From positions 15,969,235 to 16,033,234 of the forward strand of contig OY747712.1 in NCBI GenBank assembly GCA_963556495.2: 64,000 bases of DNA, read 5' to 3'. The notes under the pieces are model-generated. The model was given only the letters and a program-made list of their open reading frames with translations. It did no database searches and was not told where the DNA came from. Made by a program: the position numbers and the translations under genes. Shown one piece after another: positions 1 to 10,890 of this stretch (the stretch's first letter is position 1; each line of letters begins with the position of its first letter). This DNA comes from Valencia hispanica. Lineage: Eukaryota > Chordata > Actinopteri > Cyprinodontiformes > Valenciidae.

Positions 1-532
1 GGCCGGTAAAGGTCGGCCGAGACAAAGAGAGTCTGTAGGCTCGGACGCCTCCTGAGACGGAGAGTCTGGAGGCTCGGACGCCTCCTGAGACGGAGAGTCT
101 GGAGGCTCGGACGCCTCCTGAGACGGAGAGTCTGGAGGCTCGGACGCCTCCTCAGACGAAGGTTCTGGAGGCTCGGACGCCTCCTCAGACGAAGGTTCTG
201 GAGGCTCGGACGCCTCCTCAGACGAAGGTTCTGGAGGCTCGGACGCCTCCTCAGACGGAGAGTCTGGAGGCTCGGACGCCTCCTGAGACGGAGAGTCTGG
301 AGGCTCGGACGCCTCCTCAGACGACCGTTCTGGAGGCTCCAGTGACGGGTCCTCCCTGACCCTCCCTGGGAGCTTCAGCGACGGGGACGGGTCCTCCCTG
401 ACCCTCCCCAGGAGCTCCAGCGACGCATGGGGAAATGTCCATCGCTGGAGAGCCGCCGCTGTGACCGCCAGAAACACGGAGGCAGATGTCCTGGCGCAGG
501 GCGGCGATCTCCTGGGCGAGTGCTGGGTCCAT
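1..532 (-). pseudogene. Ty3/gypsy (sushi/Tf1-like) gag, N-terminal part, frameshifted
   Basis: Minus-strand reading starts at 532 with MDPALAQEIAALRQ, a start typical of fish sushi-like gag proteins, directly downstream of an LTR (552-865) and its primer site. The start frame runs to a stop at 317. The acidic 11-residue repeats from about 337 down to the window edge are open only in another minus-strand frame (units such as SEEASEPPEPS). The two frames are therefore offset, suggesting an indel between them. Gag would form the retrotransposon particle. The element continues left of the window, so capsid, protease and pol cannot be seen. The start is chosen because it lies 7 nt past the primer site. 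Family assignment is from memory and the LTR architecture; the frame shift is seen directly. Confidence 0.6.
21..339. repeat. 33-bp minisatellite inside gag
   Basis: Nine full 33-bp units (21-317) plus a partial tenth follow without gaps. Each has a GGCTCGGACGCCTCCT core. Two unit variants alternate in blocks: GAGACGGAGAGTCTGG and CAGACGAAGGTTCTGG. As 33 is a multiple of three, the minus strand keeps one frame throughout and encodes an acidic Glu/Pro/Ser 11-mer repeat. Confidence 0.9.
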
Positions 533-538
533 GTTTAA

Positions 539-549
539 GGCCGGATCAT
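539..549 (-). promoter_or_regulatory. Self-priming primer binding site of the LTR element
   Basis: Read on the minus strand, ATGATCCGGCC starts 2 nt after the LTR end at 552. It is the exact reverse complement of the 11 nt at 756-746 inside the LTR, where the transcript is predicted to begin. This is the Tf1/sushi self-priming arrangement, in which the RNA 5' end folds back to prime reverse transcription instead of a host tRNA. Confidence 0.65.
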
Positions 550-551
550 TC

Positions 552-865
552 TGTCACGAGGTGTGTGTGGAGAATGGACCCAAACGCACTCGCTGAAGGA
601 AGGTGCAGGATGTTTTATTAAAGTGAGGAGATCGTGATGATGGTGGTGAACGGAGACACTGGACATCGGGCTGGAACGAAGAGGCAGGAAGACGACACAC
701 CATGGGGATGAAGACAATAGAGGACTAGGAGGAAGGAGGACTAGGATGATCCGGCCGGGAGTGAAAGGAAGTGAGGGGTCTTAAAGGCAGGAGGTGAGTA
801 GGATCAGGTGTGGATGATGAGACAGACAGGTGAAGACAATGAGGCAGGAATAGGGCAGCGTGACA
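552..865 (-). mobile_element. 5' LTR of sushi/Tf1-like retrotransposon
   Basis: A 314-bp segment bounded by TGTCACG and CGTGACA (7-bp terminal inverted repeats, TG...CA ends). On the minus strand it carries a TATA-like TTTAAG at 785-780, a predicted RNA start near 756 and a polyadenylation signal AATAAA at 619-614. The primer site and gag start follow. It is the element's 5' LTR, because gag lies downstream in minus orientation. The partner LTR would lie left of the window. Confidence 0.75.
746..785 (-). promoter_or_regulatory. LTR core promoter and self-priming RNA 5' end
   Basis: TTTAAG at 785-780 lies about 29 nt upstream of GGCCGGATCAT at 756-746, standard TATA-to-start spacing. If transcription begins at 756, the first 11 nt pair perfectly with the primer site at 549-539. 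Start position is inferred. Confidence 0.5.
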
Positions 866-1564
866 AATACAATAGGACAGGGACACTTTGCATCCTCAAA
901 AGGCCCTCAAAAATCACAAACATGCTGTGAAATTTCTTTATTTTGAAAAAGATATACGCAAAAGTGTCCTGCTACACCAAATTATAAGGTTAATTTATAT
1001 ATGAAGGACTTTTTGTTTGTTATTTTCGAAGTGCAGAAATAATAAAATCCCCAAACAAAGATTACAAATGTTATTTAAGTGAAGTGTATTTTATATTCTT
1101 GGAAAGCCTGATATGTCACCTTTACTATAAAATACAACTTACAAACGTGTTTAGGGCTCCATAAAATGTGCTAAAATTCCCTGCAGTATTTTCCTATTGG
1201 TACTCAAACTTGTTTTGTGCTTTATCTGGGATGTACCAATGCACGTGTTTTTATTCTAAATTTCCATAACACTGTTTAGTGTCTCTTAGTTGAGGAATGG
1301 CATTGTCACAGCAAAATGTGTGCAGGCTGGTGACCAACATGCAAAAGAAGGCGTCAAGCCGTTGCATCCGCATAACCATCTTCCACACACTACCAAGGTC
1401 CCTGACATTGTAAAATAATAAAGTGCAAACATTTAATATATGTTTTCTTGTTTTTGTTTGGCAGAGTGCAATCGTCCAGTCCATCCAGAAACTCAAAACA
1501 AAAGTGAATAGCAACAGAATATAATAGGAGATTTCTTGACTTACTACCCACACATGTTGTTCTG
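866..1564. other. AT-rich spacer, no feature recognised
   Basis: AT-rich sequence without a convincing gene or terminal repeats. The longer open frames here and over the next MITE lack recognisable domains. Confidence 0.4.
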
Positions 1565-2282
1565 TAACCCCTAATTTCCACTGAATGCACTCTGCTCCGC
1601 CACACACTCTGTAGCCATTCGCTCCCGTCCCTGATTTCCACTGCATGAGCTCTACATCCGCTCCGGTCCGAAGCCCAGAGCTCAAAAAAGCATGCGTGGG
1701 AATTGTGAGATCTCATAATAAAAGCCAGTAATAAAAGTGGAAAAAGTAAAATCATAAAGTATTTTATGATTTTCCACTTCAAGCATTAGTTTATCTTCGT
1801 CCATGTTGTCCTGTTGCTTTTCTCTCGCATCTGAATAACATATTTGTTGACCCATGCACCTACTATATCTTGTGTGGCAGGAAATGACAAAATAGCTTTC
1901 AGAATTAAATACCTTTTGATTATATCATGTGTGTAAATTATGTATAAACACGCACGATTATATTAGACAACATGTATGTATAAATATACACGTGATTATA
2001 TCATTATAGTTATCCATACAAAAAAATATAGTCTGTCTTTATTGAATTATTTTGAAAAAATGGATGTTGTGCTTGCTCTGTATCCTGTTGGTGCTGTGTG
2101 ATTTGTGTAGATTGACTGCGAACTTGCTCCGAAATCCGGCAAAAATAGAATCGATCTTATTTCTGCAGGACAAATAGCTGCTCGACGGTAGCAGTGGAAA
2201 AGCTCTCATTGACTGCAAAGGGAGCATTTTTGCTGCGGCGTGCGTGGCGGAGCGGAGCGCATGCAGTGGAAATTAGGGGTTA
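1565..2282. mobile_element. MITE with about 40-bp terminal inverted repeats
   Basis: The left end (1565) begins TAACCCCTAATTTCCACTG and the right end (2282) is its near reverse complement. Inverted similarity continues through CTCTGCTCCGCCAC-type sequence to about 40 bp. Both ends can be read as flanked by TA. A third partial copy of the terminal motif lies internally at 1631-1670. There is no transposase ORF. The superfamily is uncertain. Confidence 0.6.
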
Positions 2283-2442
2283 ATCAGTCCATTATTCTTT
2301 TTTTTTTTTTACGTGTCCTATTTGGCAGTGTGGAGCTCAGAATTGGTGTCTGAGTACCAAGTAGAAGCCCAACAGATTTACTTTCACAACTTACAGCACT
2401 ACAACTTTTACTATAGTACTCCACTTGATATATATGTGTAAA

Positions 2443-2569
2443 AAATCTTTATTATGAATTGCTGTGGGTTTTATTTCCTGATGTTATGGACACGGAGATG
2501 GAAAATAAAAGGAAAGAAAAAAAGAAGATGAAGAGAGGTAGGAAACAAAAATTCAAGAGAGAGGGTGAG
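2443..2569 (+). repeat. Dispersed repeat, inverted copy at 28336-28464
   Basis: About 127 bp that recurs in inverted orientation near 28.4 kb with only scattered differences, including ATGAATTGCTGTGGGTTTTA and the A/G-rich stretch after it. Both copies adjoin TA-rich sequence at the same end. This suggests two copies of one retroposon-like family. Confidence 0.65.
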
Positions 2570-2779
2570 ATGAAAATACAAGGGAGGAAAGGAAATAAAG
2601 AAAACACAGGAAAACATCGAAGTCTGCCTCCACACCTACAGGACGGCAGAGGGAGGAAAACAAAAAACAAAAAAACGTAAAAGGCACATCGACAAAACAA
2701 ACATTGTGAACTAAGAACTACACAACCACATCACACAAAAATGGATATAAAAATACTACAACAATGTCACAGAAAAAGT

Positions 2780-3690
2780 CATGGTACAGATTAATCAAGA
2801 TCTGGTAATGATAACCTCAGCCCAAGAATATATCTGTAAACACCAGAGACCCCACATCTATGTGTGTGTGTTAGCATGCTGCTGCATAAAAGGTTTCTCC
2901 ATAAGAGTGTTCGATAGCTGGTGTGAGCAGGCATCAATCCGTCTCTCAGGAATCAATGCAGACATGAAGGAGATCGGAGCCAAGACGTTCAAAGGACCCC
3001 CAGAGCCCCAGGCGGACCAGGGCGGGGCCGACCGCATCCCCCAAGAGAGGAGCAGAGGAGAACCCCAGGGGAACGTCCAGCGACTACGATGCAGGGGCCT
3101 GGGGGCCCGGGGGGCCGCGGTGACGAGCCCACGGGCCCCGCGGGCAACCCGCTGCACTCGGGCGGGCCCGTCTATGGACCGGGAGAGCCGGGGCCCGAGG
3201 GCGCCCCAGCAGGGACCCGACCAGGGACCAGCCAATTCCCACCTCCAATATCCCAGCGCCCCACCCCTGCCCCACGTCGGGGCACCCCACCGATAGCCGT
3301 AGCGGGCGGACGGCATCCCCAGGCCAAGCCCAGCCAGCACCTGGACACCAAATTGTACCAGCTCCCGAGTCCTGATCCCACGCAATGCAGAGCGCAGAGA
3401 CCAGGCATAGGCCAGGGCCAGTCCCACCCGCCACTGAACTGACCGCGTACAGAACTGGTGATCGAACGAGCAAAGACGCTGGATCCGTATCCCGCCGAGC
3501 CACCGAACAGGCACCACCCAACAATCCCAAACCTGGCACCCCCGAAAAAGGGTGCCCCAACCAACAAAAGGAAGACATCAGCCCAGCGCATCGGCTAACC
3601 GGTCCACCTAGGCCCGGCCAGGCACTCACCAGCTCTGAACCGGATTCTTACAAGTTGAACCTTGTATTAAAGAACTAATAAATCTTCTCA
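2780..3690. repeat. GC-rich block with Gly/Pro-rich frames, probably a dispersed repeat
   Basis: GC content rises sharply between about 2985 and 3650, against AT-rich flanks. Several overlapping frames stay open on both strands, including a collagen-like Gly/Pro-rich stretch near 3089-3220 on the plus strand. Openness on both strands is expected from GC richness and few stop triplets, so no protein is claimed. The block resembles repetitive sequence remembered from fish genomes, possibly a retroelement 5' region. No boundaries could be fixed. Confidence 0.35.
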
Positions 3691-5163
3691 ATGATATAAA
3701 TTCGGAACTAATAAGTATTATTAACAGGGAGAAATGACTGACTGGAATGTAATTTGGAAATGTTTTATGGAGGAATTTAGCTTTGTACTTTTTCTACAAC
3801 TGCCAATTTTATTAAGTATTTTGTTAAAAAGAAACTTGGAATAAAGCAAGCAGAGTGTTAGCAGCAGAAACAGCCAAATGCTTAACAGCTGCATCTAAGT
3901 CACTAAATCCTCTCTGTTCTGTGCTCTAATTTCCTCTGTGAAATACTTTTCAGGTGATGTACTGAGCACGGCTGACTGTGGCTGAGTCCTAGTATATTTA
4001 TTAACTGTGGTTACGTTTTTATAGCAAGCAGAAATGTAGCTTCAGTTTTTCTTCAGAGTTCCTACTTATCATGTCAAGCAACACATGTTAAAATGATCCA
4101 ATGGTTTGAAAATAATTATATGACAATAGAGGTATGTTTACTTTATTAATTGGGGTATCTTTACTGTCTTTACTACTTTAGTTGTAGTAAAGTTTAGTTA
4201 GATAAATAGATAGATAAATAGATAGATAAAAATATCAGTGTTTAACAAAACCGGATTACAGAATTTCCAACAAAATAAAAAAATACAGAGAAAAATCAAG
4301 AAACTAAATTGTCAATCCAAATGGCAATACAGATCTACATAAATAGAGGATTTAAAAAGAATAAAAGCAAGTAAAAAAAAAAGAACTTTTGCTGTATGAG
4401 AAGACACAATCCTTTTGGAGAACTTCATATTTCTTTCTTCAAATGTTTAAATGTTTACATCCAGTAAAGGTTTTAGATCTTTAAAAAATTTTGGGGAAAG
4501 GCAAGACGTTGGTTGGTGCAACAGCTGTGTAAGCTTCTGATAGGTTAATGCACAACATTTGAGTTTAATGAAGGCTCACCTGTAGATGTATTTTAGAGGA
4601 ACACTTGAACCACGGTCCTTTCTTGATGACATCACGGACAAATCTAAATAAATCAGGCAAGATATTAGAAAAAACAGTGGTGGACAGCCACAGCTCCGAT
4701 TAATTTTTGGCAACAATTTCCTGATGCATTTAAGAAGTCAAGGTGATCTGTTCAGTTACATGCAAGCATTAATATAAAATGAATGTTCCAACATCATACG
4801 GCTTAGGTAGAAAACAGTTTTTGGTCCCAGACATGAGAATATTTTCCTACAAAACGTATGAATCAACTGCAGAACAAAAGCAAAAAATCTTGTGAAAATC
4901 ATGGTTGGTGCTGATAAGAGACCCTGAGTAAACTTAAAGGTCACTCAAAGAGGAAGAAGCCATTACTCAACAGACAAAGCAAAATATATATATTAAAGTC
5001 TACTAAAGACCTACATTTTTTGGAGACATTTACTGTGGTTTAATGTAACAAAAAATTCACATGTTGAATTTGAGTATTTTAGCCTTAGTAAGCAACACTG
5101 CATAAATAGACAAAGGAGGTGCAAGCCTGAAATCACCATCACTAGTATGACAGAGGCAGTCTT
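3691..5163. other. AT-rich spacer
   Basis: No gene or mobile element recognised. A short imperfect GATA/AAATAGATAG run lies at about 4197-4230. Confidence 0.4.
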
Positions 5164-6790
<1,627 letters not shown>

Positions 6791-7079
6791 TTTTTCAGAG
6801 CTAATTTTTTCATCATGGGTATGTAAATTACCTCATAAAGTGTGTCTCTGTGTGTTTGTTTGTTTGTTCATTTTCATCTCTATAGTCTGTTTAGATACAC
6901 AAATATGTTTGCATTTGTCAACCGCAGTATTTTATTTTGAACATTGACCGGATTGTCTGGTCTGTCTTGGTGTGACTTCCTGCTAGAATTAACGCGGATC
7001 GCTCAGTCCATGTCTTTTCCTTGACAATTCCAACAGTTCTTTCCTTGTGTAAATGACTTTTTCAGACGCTGTACACATT

Positions 7080-7330
7080 ATATCGAATAAAAGGCTAAAA
7101 AAATATTACTTTCAACAAAAATAGCAAGGTAAATATTTAAAAATATTTTAAAAGTTTGTAAACTACAAAAAACATTACAAACAGGAGCTACTCGGACTTG
7201 CTGCCACTTGACCGGCACATGGCAAAGAAAAAGAAAAAAATGTTGTGGGGATGTTTTGCAGCAAGAACAACTGGTGCACTTGGGATCATGAGGAAAGAAC
7301 ATAGAAGCTTCAGAATGGATACCCAAAATA
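7080..7330 (-). other. Possible LINE 5' leader fragment
   Basis: The segment around 7188-7212 (GAGCTACTCGGACTTGCTGC) resembles the LINE 5' regions at 10650-10690 and 61583-61620 (ACTCCAACATGCTGCCACC type), all in the same orientation. It may be a detached 5' end of the LINE at 5385-6790. Weak similarity. Confidence 0.3.
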
Positions 7331-7563
7331 TTTGACCCCAGTTTTACAGCCTAAAAGCCAAATATACAATATACAAAGTAAATGTGTTGGAACCTTTGGA
7401 AGTTCAGTAAAATTCTCAGAAAAAAAATATTTATCTCATTATTCTGGCATTTAGTTTAAATCAATAATTGTGTTCACTCTAACTGACCTAAGGCAGGGTT
7501 AGTCTCATTTAATGTCAGACATTGAGGAAAAAAAAGCTTTTCATAAATTGTATGTAAATATCC

Positions 7564-7746
7564 GTGTTTAGCCTTATGCATATTGTGACAACTTTGGTCT
7601 GGGGCAGGCGTCAATTGTTTGGGCCGGATGGAGTACATCTTAACAAACAAGGTACCCGCATGCTGGCAATGAGTCTGGGATGCCCACGTCCCCCCCTTGT
7701 CAACCACACCGGCCCCAGCTGCCCCTGCCCTCTTTGCCCCTTGTAA
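7564..7746 (+). pseudogene. SGNH-esterase-like ORF fragment (retroelement ORF1 type)
   Basis: A short open frame contains FGPDGVHLNKQGTRMLA. This resembles the last conserved block of SGNH/GDSL hydrolases, where Asp and His of the catalytic triad lie in a DxxH motif. Esterase domains of this type occur in ORF1 of some L2/CR1-type LINEs. The rest of the domain (the nucleophilic GDS block) is not visible upstream, so this is at best a fragment. Alternatively the match is chance. Confidence 0.35.
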
Positions 7747-7792
7747 ACAGACACTCAAAACTTACAACACCATGGAGAAACGAAGACCTTAA

Positions 7793-8096
7793 AGAGTAAC
7801 TAAACCCCAAAACAACTTTTTTTTGCTTCTAAACTATATAAATGGGTCTTTACCAATGCAGTCTTTCAGTTTCTAGGGATTTTTTTACATTTTGGTGTAA
7901 ACTTGTTTTATTCTACACTTTTTGGTCTAAAAACGTCTTAGTGCTGCCCTATTAGGGTTGAACGGTGGCTACTGCATTTGAATTTTGTGATTGGTGGAGA
8001 GCGGTACATCTTTACGTCACAGGCACCGACTGTGTCACAGCAGTCATGGTCTCCCAGACACGCCCTGTGGGTTTGGGTATAAAACTATCAGACACC
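7793..8096 (+). mobile_element. Truncated TTAA-type MITE, partial copy of 23383-24325
   Basis: Starts with AGAGTAACTAAACCCC after a TTAA at 7789-7792 and follows the copy at 23383 closely for about 300 bp (shared AAAACGTCTTAGTGCTGCCC, among others). The similarity stops near 8096. No right terminal repeat is found, so the copy is truncated. Confidence 0.7.
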
Positions 8097-8165
8097 TTGA
8101 TCGTTGCCATGGACTAACTTGGTCTCTTTTTTGCAAACAACCCGCCACCCACATCAGCTTCAATA

Positions 8166-8192
8166 CATATATATATATATATATATATATAG
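8166..8192. repeat. (TA)n microsatellite
   Basis: Uninterrupted TA dinucleotide run. Confidence 0.9.
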
Positions 8193-8211
8193 TATGTTTT
8201 GGTGGGATTTC

Positions 8212-8319
8212 TTTTGTCCCTTGTACTTTAATTTAAACGATTCTACATTTGTTATTTTACATATTTTTTGTCCCTTGTACTTTAATTTAAACGATTCTAC
8301 ATTTGTTATTTTAATCATA
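8212..8319. repeat. 54-bp tandem duplication
   Basis: TTTTGTCCCTTGTACTTTAA begins at 8212 and again at 8266. The two 54-bp units are nearly identical, indicating a recent tandem duplication. Confidence 0.9.
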
Positions 8320-9184
8320 CATAGTCTTGGCATGTTCAGGGAATAATTTAAAAAAAGATTGCAATGCTTGCATTAGCTTTGGTATGAAATTAAGTCATTT
8401 CTGATCATTTCGATTTTATTTTGACAGCCTCCCCATCACCACCCAGCCACCACTCCACTTACCAACTTATGTATCACTCCATCACTGACAGAACTGGGAA
8501 GTTCCACCAAACCTGATCACTGATCAGCAACTCATCTGAAAACAGGAAGATGGACATGAATGCAACGCAGTGTTGACTGTAATAGTTTAACAAGACTTTT
8601 TTAGTTATTCGTCAAAAGTTGTGTATTTAGGCTGACATTCTAAATAATCTTAAATTCTTGTGTGTTAAAAAAAGATTGTAATCTCTACTTAATCAAATGA
8701 TAATAAACAATAATTTCATAAAACAAGTGCAAATGAACAGTTCTGCAGTAAATATCAACTTTATAAAGGTTATGGTGTTCAAGTACTTTTCTTTAAATGT
8801 CTTGATTCAGCTCTTATTATTTTGGAGGACACAAAACAAGAAAACAACATATCTTGTTACTTTGGTGATCCTGTGTGCCATATGCTTCAGCAGTTTATTG
8901 CTGTCAGTTCTTATGTGGTTTAACTGAAAAATAAAGAAATAATTTCTCATCTTCACAATCACATTTTTCTTTACTGATATCTCCATTTATGCTTCCATCT
9001 CTGATGCATCAAAGTCAGTTAAAGACTGTTGATACAGCAACCTGCAACGTTACAACAGTCTCAAAATTCACCACACAAAATTCTCACAAATACAGAGATT
9101 CGCAAATGAGAAGTGGTTTGTAAATGCACATTTAGAGATTCGTATGATCTGTGAGTTTATATTTGAAGCTTCCCTCAAAATTAT
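8320..9184. other. AT-rich spacer
   Basis: No gene recognised. A 76-codon plus-strand frame at 8697-8927 is AT-rich and hydrophobic, without family features. Confidence 0.4.
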
Positions 9185-9260
9185 ATTTGTGAAACAGATT
9201 TTGTGCATTTGTGAAACGGATTGTGTGGATTTGTGAAACGGATCGTGTGCATTTGTGAAG
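9185..9260. repeat. 22-bp tandem repeat, 3.5 units
   Basis: Units start at 9185, 9207, 9229 and 9251, with the core ATTTGTGAAACGGATTGTGT. Looser versions of the core lie at 9060-9150 and 9285-9345, so the surrounding 280 bp may be one decayed repeat. Confidence 0.8.
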
Positions 9261-9344
9261 TTATATTACAAGTGTTTCTTCGAAATTATATTTGTGAACC
9301 AGAGTGTGTGCATTTGTGAATGAGCATTTGAATTTGTGAAAAAC

Positions 9345-9700
9345 CCTGCATGAGTTTATTCTTAATGAGACTGATCTGACGCCATACATTACACCTGTTT
9401 TAAAATCACTGCATTGGCTCCCCGTATGTTTTAGGATCGATTTAAGGTTATTTTAATGTTTTTTGAGCGTCCTAATGGACATGGGCATCTTATGTTTCAG
9501 AACTGCTTTTACCATGTGAACCTTCATGGTCCTCTAGCAGCCGTCTCCTTGTCACACGTAAAGTCAGGACACACACTCATGGTGAGGCGTCTTTCCAGGA
9601 CTATAGCGCTCACCTCTGGAACAGGCTGCCAGAGGACCTCAGGACCGCAGAGAACATTCATGTTTTTAAAAGCAGGCTCAAGATTCACCTTTTTAGCTGA
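9345..9700 (+). pseudogene. L2-like LINE, C-terminal end of ORF2
   Basis: A frame ending at TGA 9698-9700 reads LWNRLPEDLRTAENIHVFKS then RLKIHLFS and stop. This is the typical C-terminal end of fish L2-type LINE proteins. Upstream similarity (CACTGCATTGGCTCCCCGT, a conserved Ser-Leu-His-Trp-Leu-Pro coding block) reaches about 9345 but contains stops and shifts. No catalytic region remains: a 5'-truncated, dead insertion. Its 3' UTR continues to about 10165 and, beyond a later insertion, to 10817. Confidence 0.7.
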
Positions 9701-10165
9701 GCTTTTAATTGATTTATTATTTATTTATATCTGTTTAATTGCTGTGCATGTTTTACTTGATTAAATTTTATCAATGTTTTACACTAAATAATTGTAAATT
9801 TTATCCGTGTTTTACTATTTAATCTCAGAATTATCTACTCTTTATTTTAATATTTTAACCTGTTATTTTAATCTTCCTTCCAATGTTTCCTCTGTGGGAG
9901 CCCTCTGCCTCGGGAGCGGTGGTCGGCTGTGGCTGCCTGGGTGCTCTCCAGGTAGTGCTTGGGTGGAGGTGGGGGTCTCAGCCTTCCCTCCGCTGGGCAC
10001 CCTGAGTAGGTGCCATGGCTGTTGCTGTCGATCTTCTGCTGTCGATGCAGATGGCTCCCCCGATGGCATTTCCTTACCTGGCTCATCTATTCTAAGCCCA
10101 ATGTCCTTGTTTACTGTTGCTTTTAAGTGTATGCATGCCTGGGATATGGGTTGGGAGGAGAGGGG
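9701..10165 (+). mobile_element. 3' UTR of the L2-like LINE
   Basis: Noncoding sequence after the LINE stop. It includes a GC-rich stretch at 9895-10080 whose frames are open on both strands by composition only. It is split from its terminal piece (10740-10817) by the insertion at 10168-10725. Confidence 0.5.
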
Positions 10166-10167
10166 GT

Positions 10168-10725
10168 ATTCAATTCAATTCAATTCAAAATTACTTTATT
10201 AATCCCAAAGGGAAATTAAATGTTGTTGTAACTCATTATGCAAGTTCCTTCAAAGATTTGTTGTAGACGCTGACGGCTGTGGGTAGGGATGATCTCTTGT
10301 AGTGCTCTGCAGATCTGAAGAAGCCTCTGACTGAAGACGCTCTATAGTTGTCTGATGTAGAGGATGCTCTGGATCTATGGCGTCTTCTTTTCAACTCATC
10401 AGGGTTTTGTGGCTGTAGTTTAGGTATTATTTGAGCTTTTGTGATGTTAATCAGCTGCTGCCAGTTGTAAACCACCTTGTTGCCATGGTTATGCATCATA
10501 ACAAATGTCCAAAAATAAAAAGTATCAGCAAAAATCCTTCCAGCTGCACAGCATTCAAAACCAGAGAGAACAGTTGTCCACAAAAACAATGTTTCTACCA
10601 AAAATGGAAGAATTAATGTTTTAAAAAAGAAAAAAAATATGAACCAAAGTAACAGAGCTACTCCAACATGCTGCCACCTTGAACGGCGCAATTCCGGAAA
10701 TATAACTGTGATCGTGTTTTGTTCT
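10168..10725 (-). mobile_element. Internally deleted LINE (5' end joined to 3' end)
   Basis: On the minus strand this has a 5' leader like that at 61560-61625, an ORF2 start (MHNHGNKVVYNWQQLINITK) like that at 60910, then directly the C-terminal end of the ORF and a 3' end with CCCTTTGGGATTAATAAAGT followed by an (AATTG)n tail (10168-10186). Endonuclease and RT are absent. It sits inside the 3' UTR of a plus-strand L2-like LINE. Confidence 0.65.
10236..10499 (-). pseudogene. Chimeric remnant of LINE ORF2
   Basis: About 87 codons. The first 45 match the ORF2 start of the LINE fragment at 60910 (HGNKVVY, LINI.KA.IIP.L.PQ.PDE). The last 40 (ASSVRGFFRSAEHYKRSSLP, then SVYNKSLKELA) look like the C-terminal tail of the same protein class. 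The frame crosses the junction without a stop. No catalytic residue is present, so it could only make a short peptide. Non-functional is the simplest reading. Confidence 0.55.
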
Positions 10726-10739
10726 GGGGGGGGGTTATG

Positions 10740-10817
10740 TTGGGTAATTTTAATCTGTAAAGCACTTTGAGATGCTATTTTGTATGAAAAGCGCTTTATA
10801 AATAAAGTTTGATTTGA
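10740..10817 (+). mobile_element. L2-type LINE 3' tail
   Basis: CTGTAAAGCACTTTGAGATG followed by AAAAGCGCTTTATAAATAAA and GTTTGATTTGA is a typical L2 3' terminus. It completes the plus-strand LINE interrupted at 10168. Confidence 0.7.
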
Positions 10818-10890
10818 AGTGACACAGTGTATGGACAAAATAGTTTTTTCCTCCCCATGCCCTAAAGATGGGATTTAGTTTAATGTTGTA

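Noticed and set aside
21..339. CRISPR-like regular repeats
   Set aside because: Units are directly adjacent without spacers, and the organism is a fish.
1251..1782. Two overlapping minus-strand frames of 130-144 codons
   Set aside because: They cross the end of the MITE at 1565 and share no motif with known proteins.
3084..3629. Several overlapping Gly/Pro-rich frames on both strands
   Set aside because: GC-rich DNA has few stop triplets, and openness on both strands together argues against coding.
8697..8927. Hydrophobic 76-codon frame that could be a small membrane protein
   Set aside because: Low-complexity AT-rich composition gives hydrophobic codons by chance; no upstream context.
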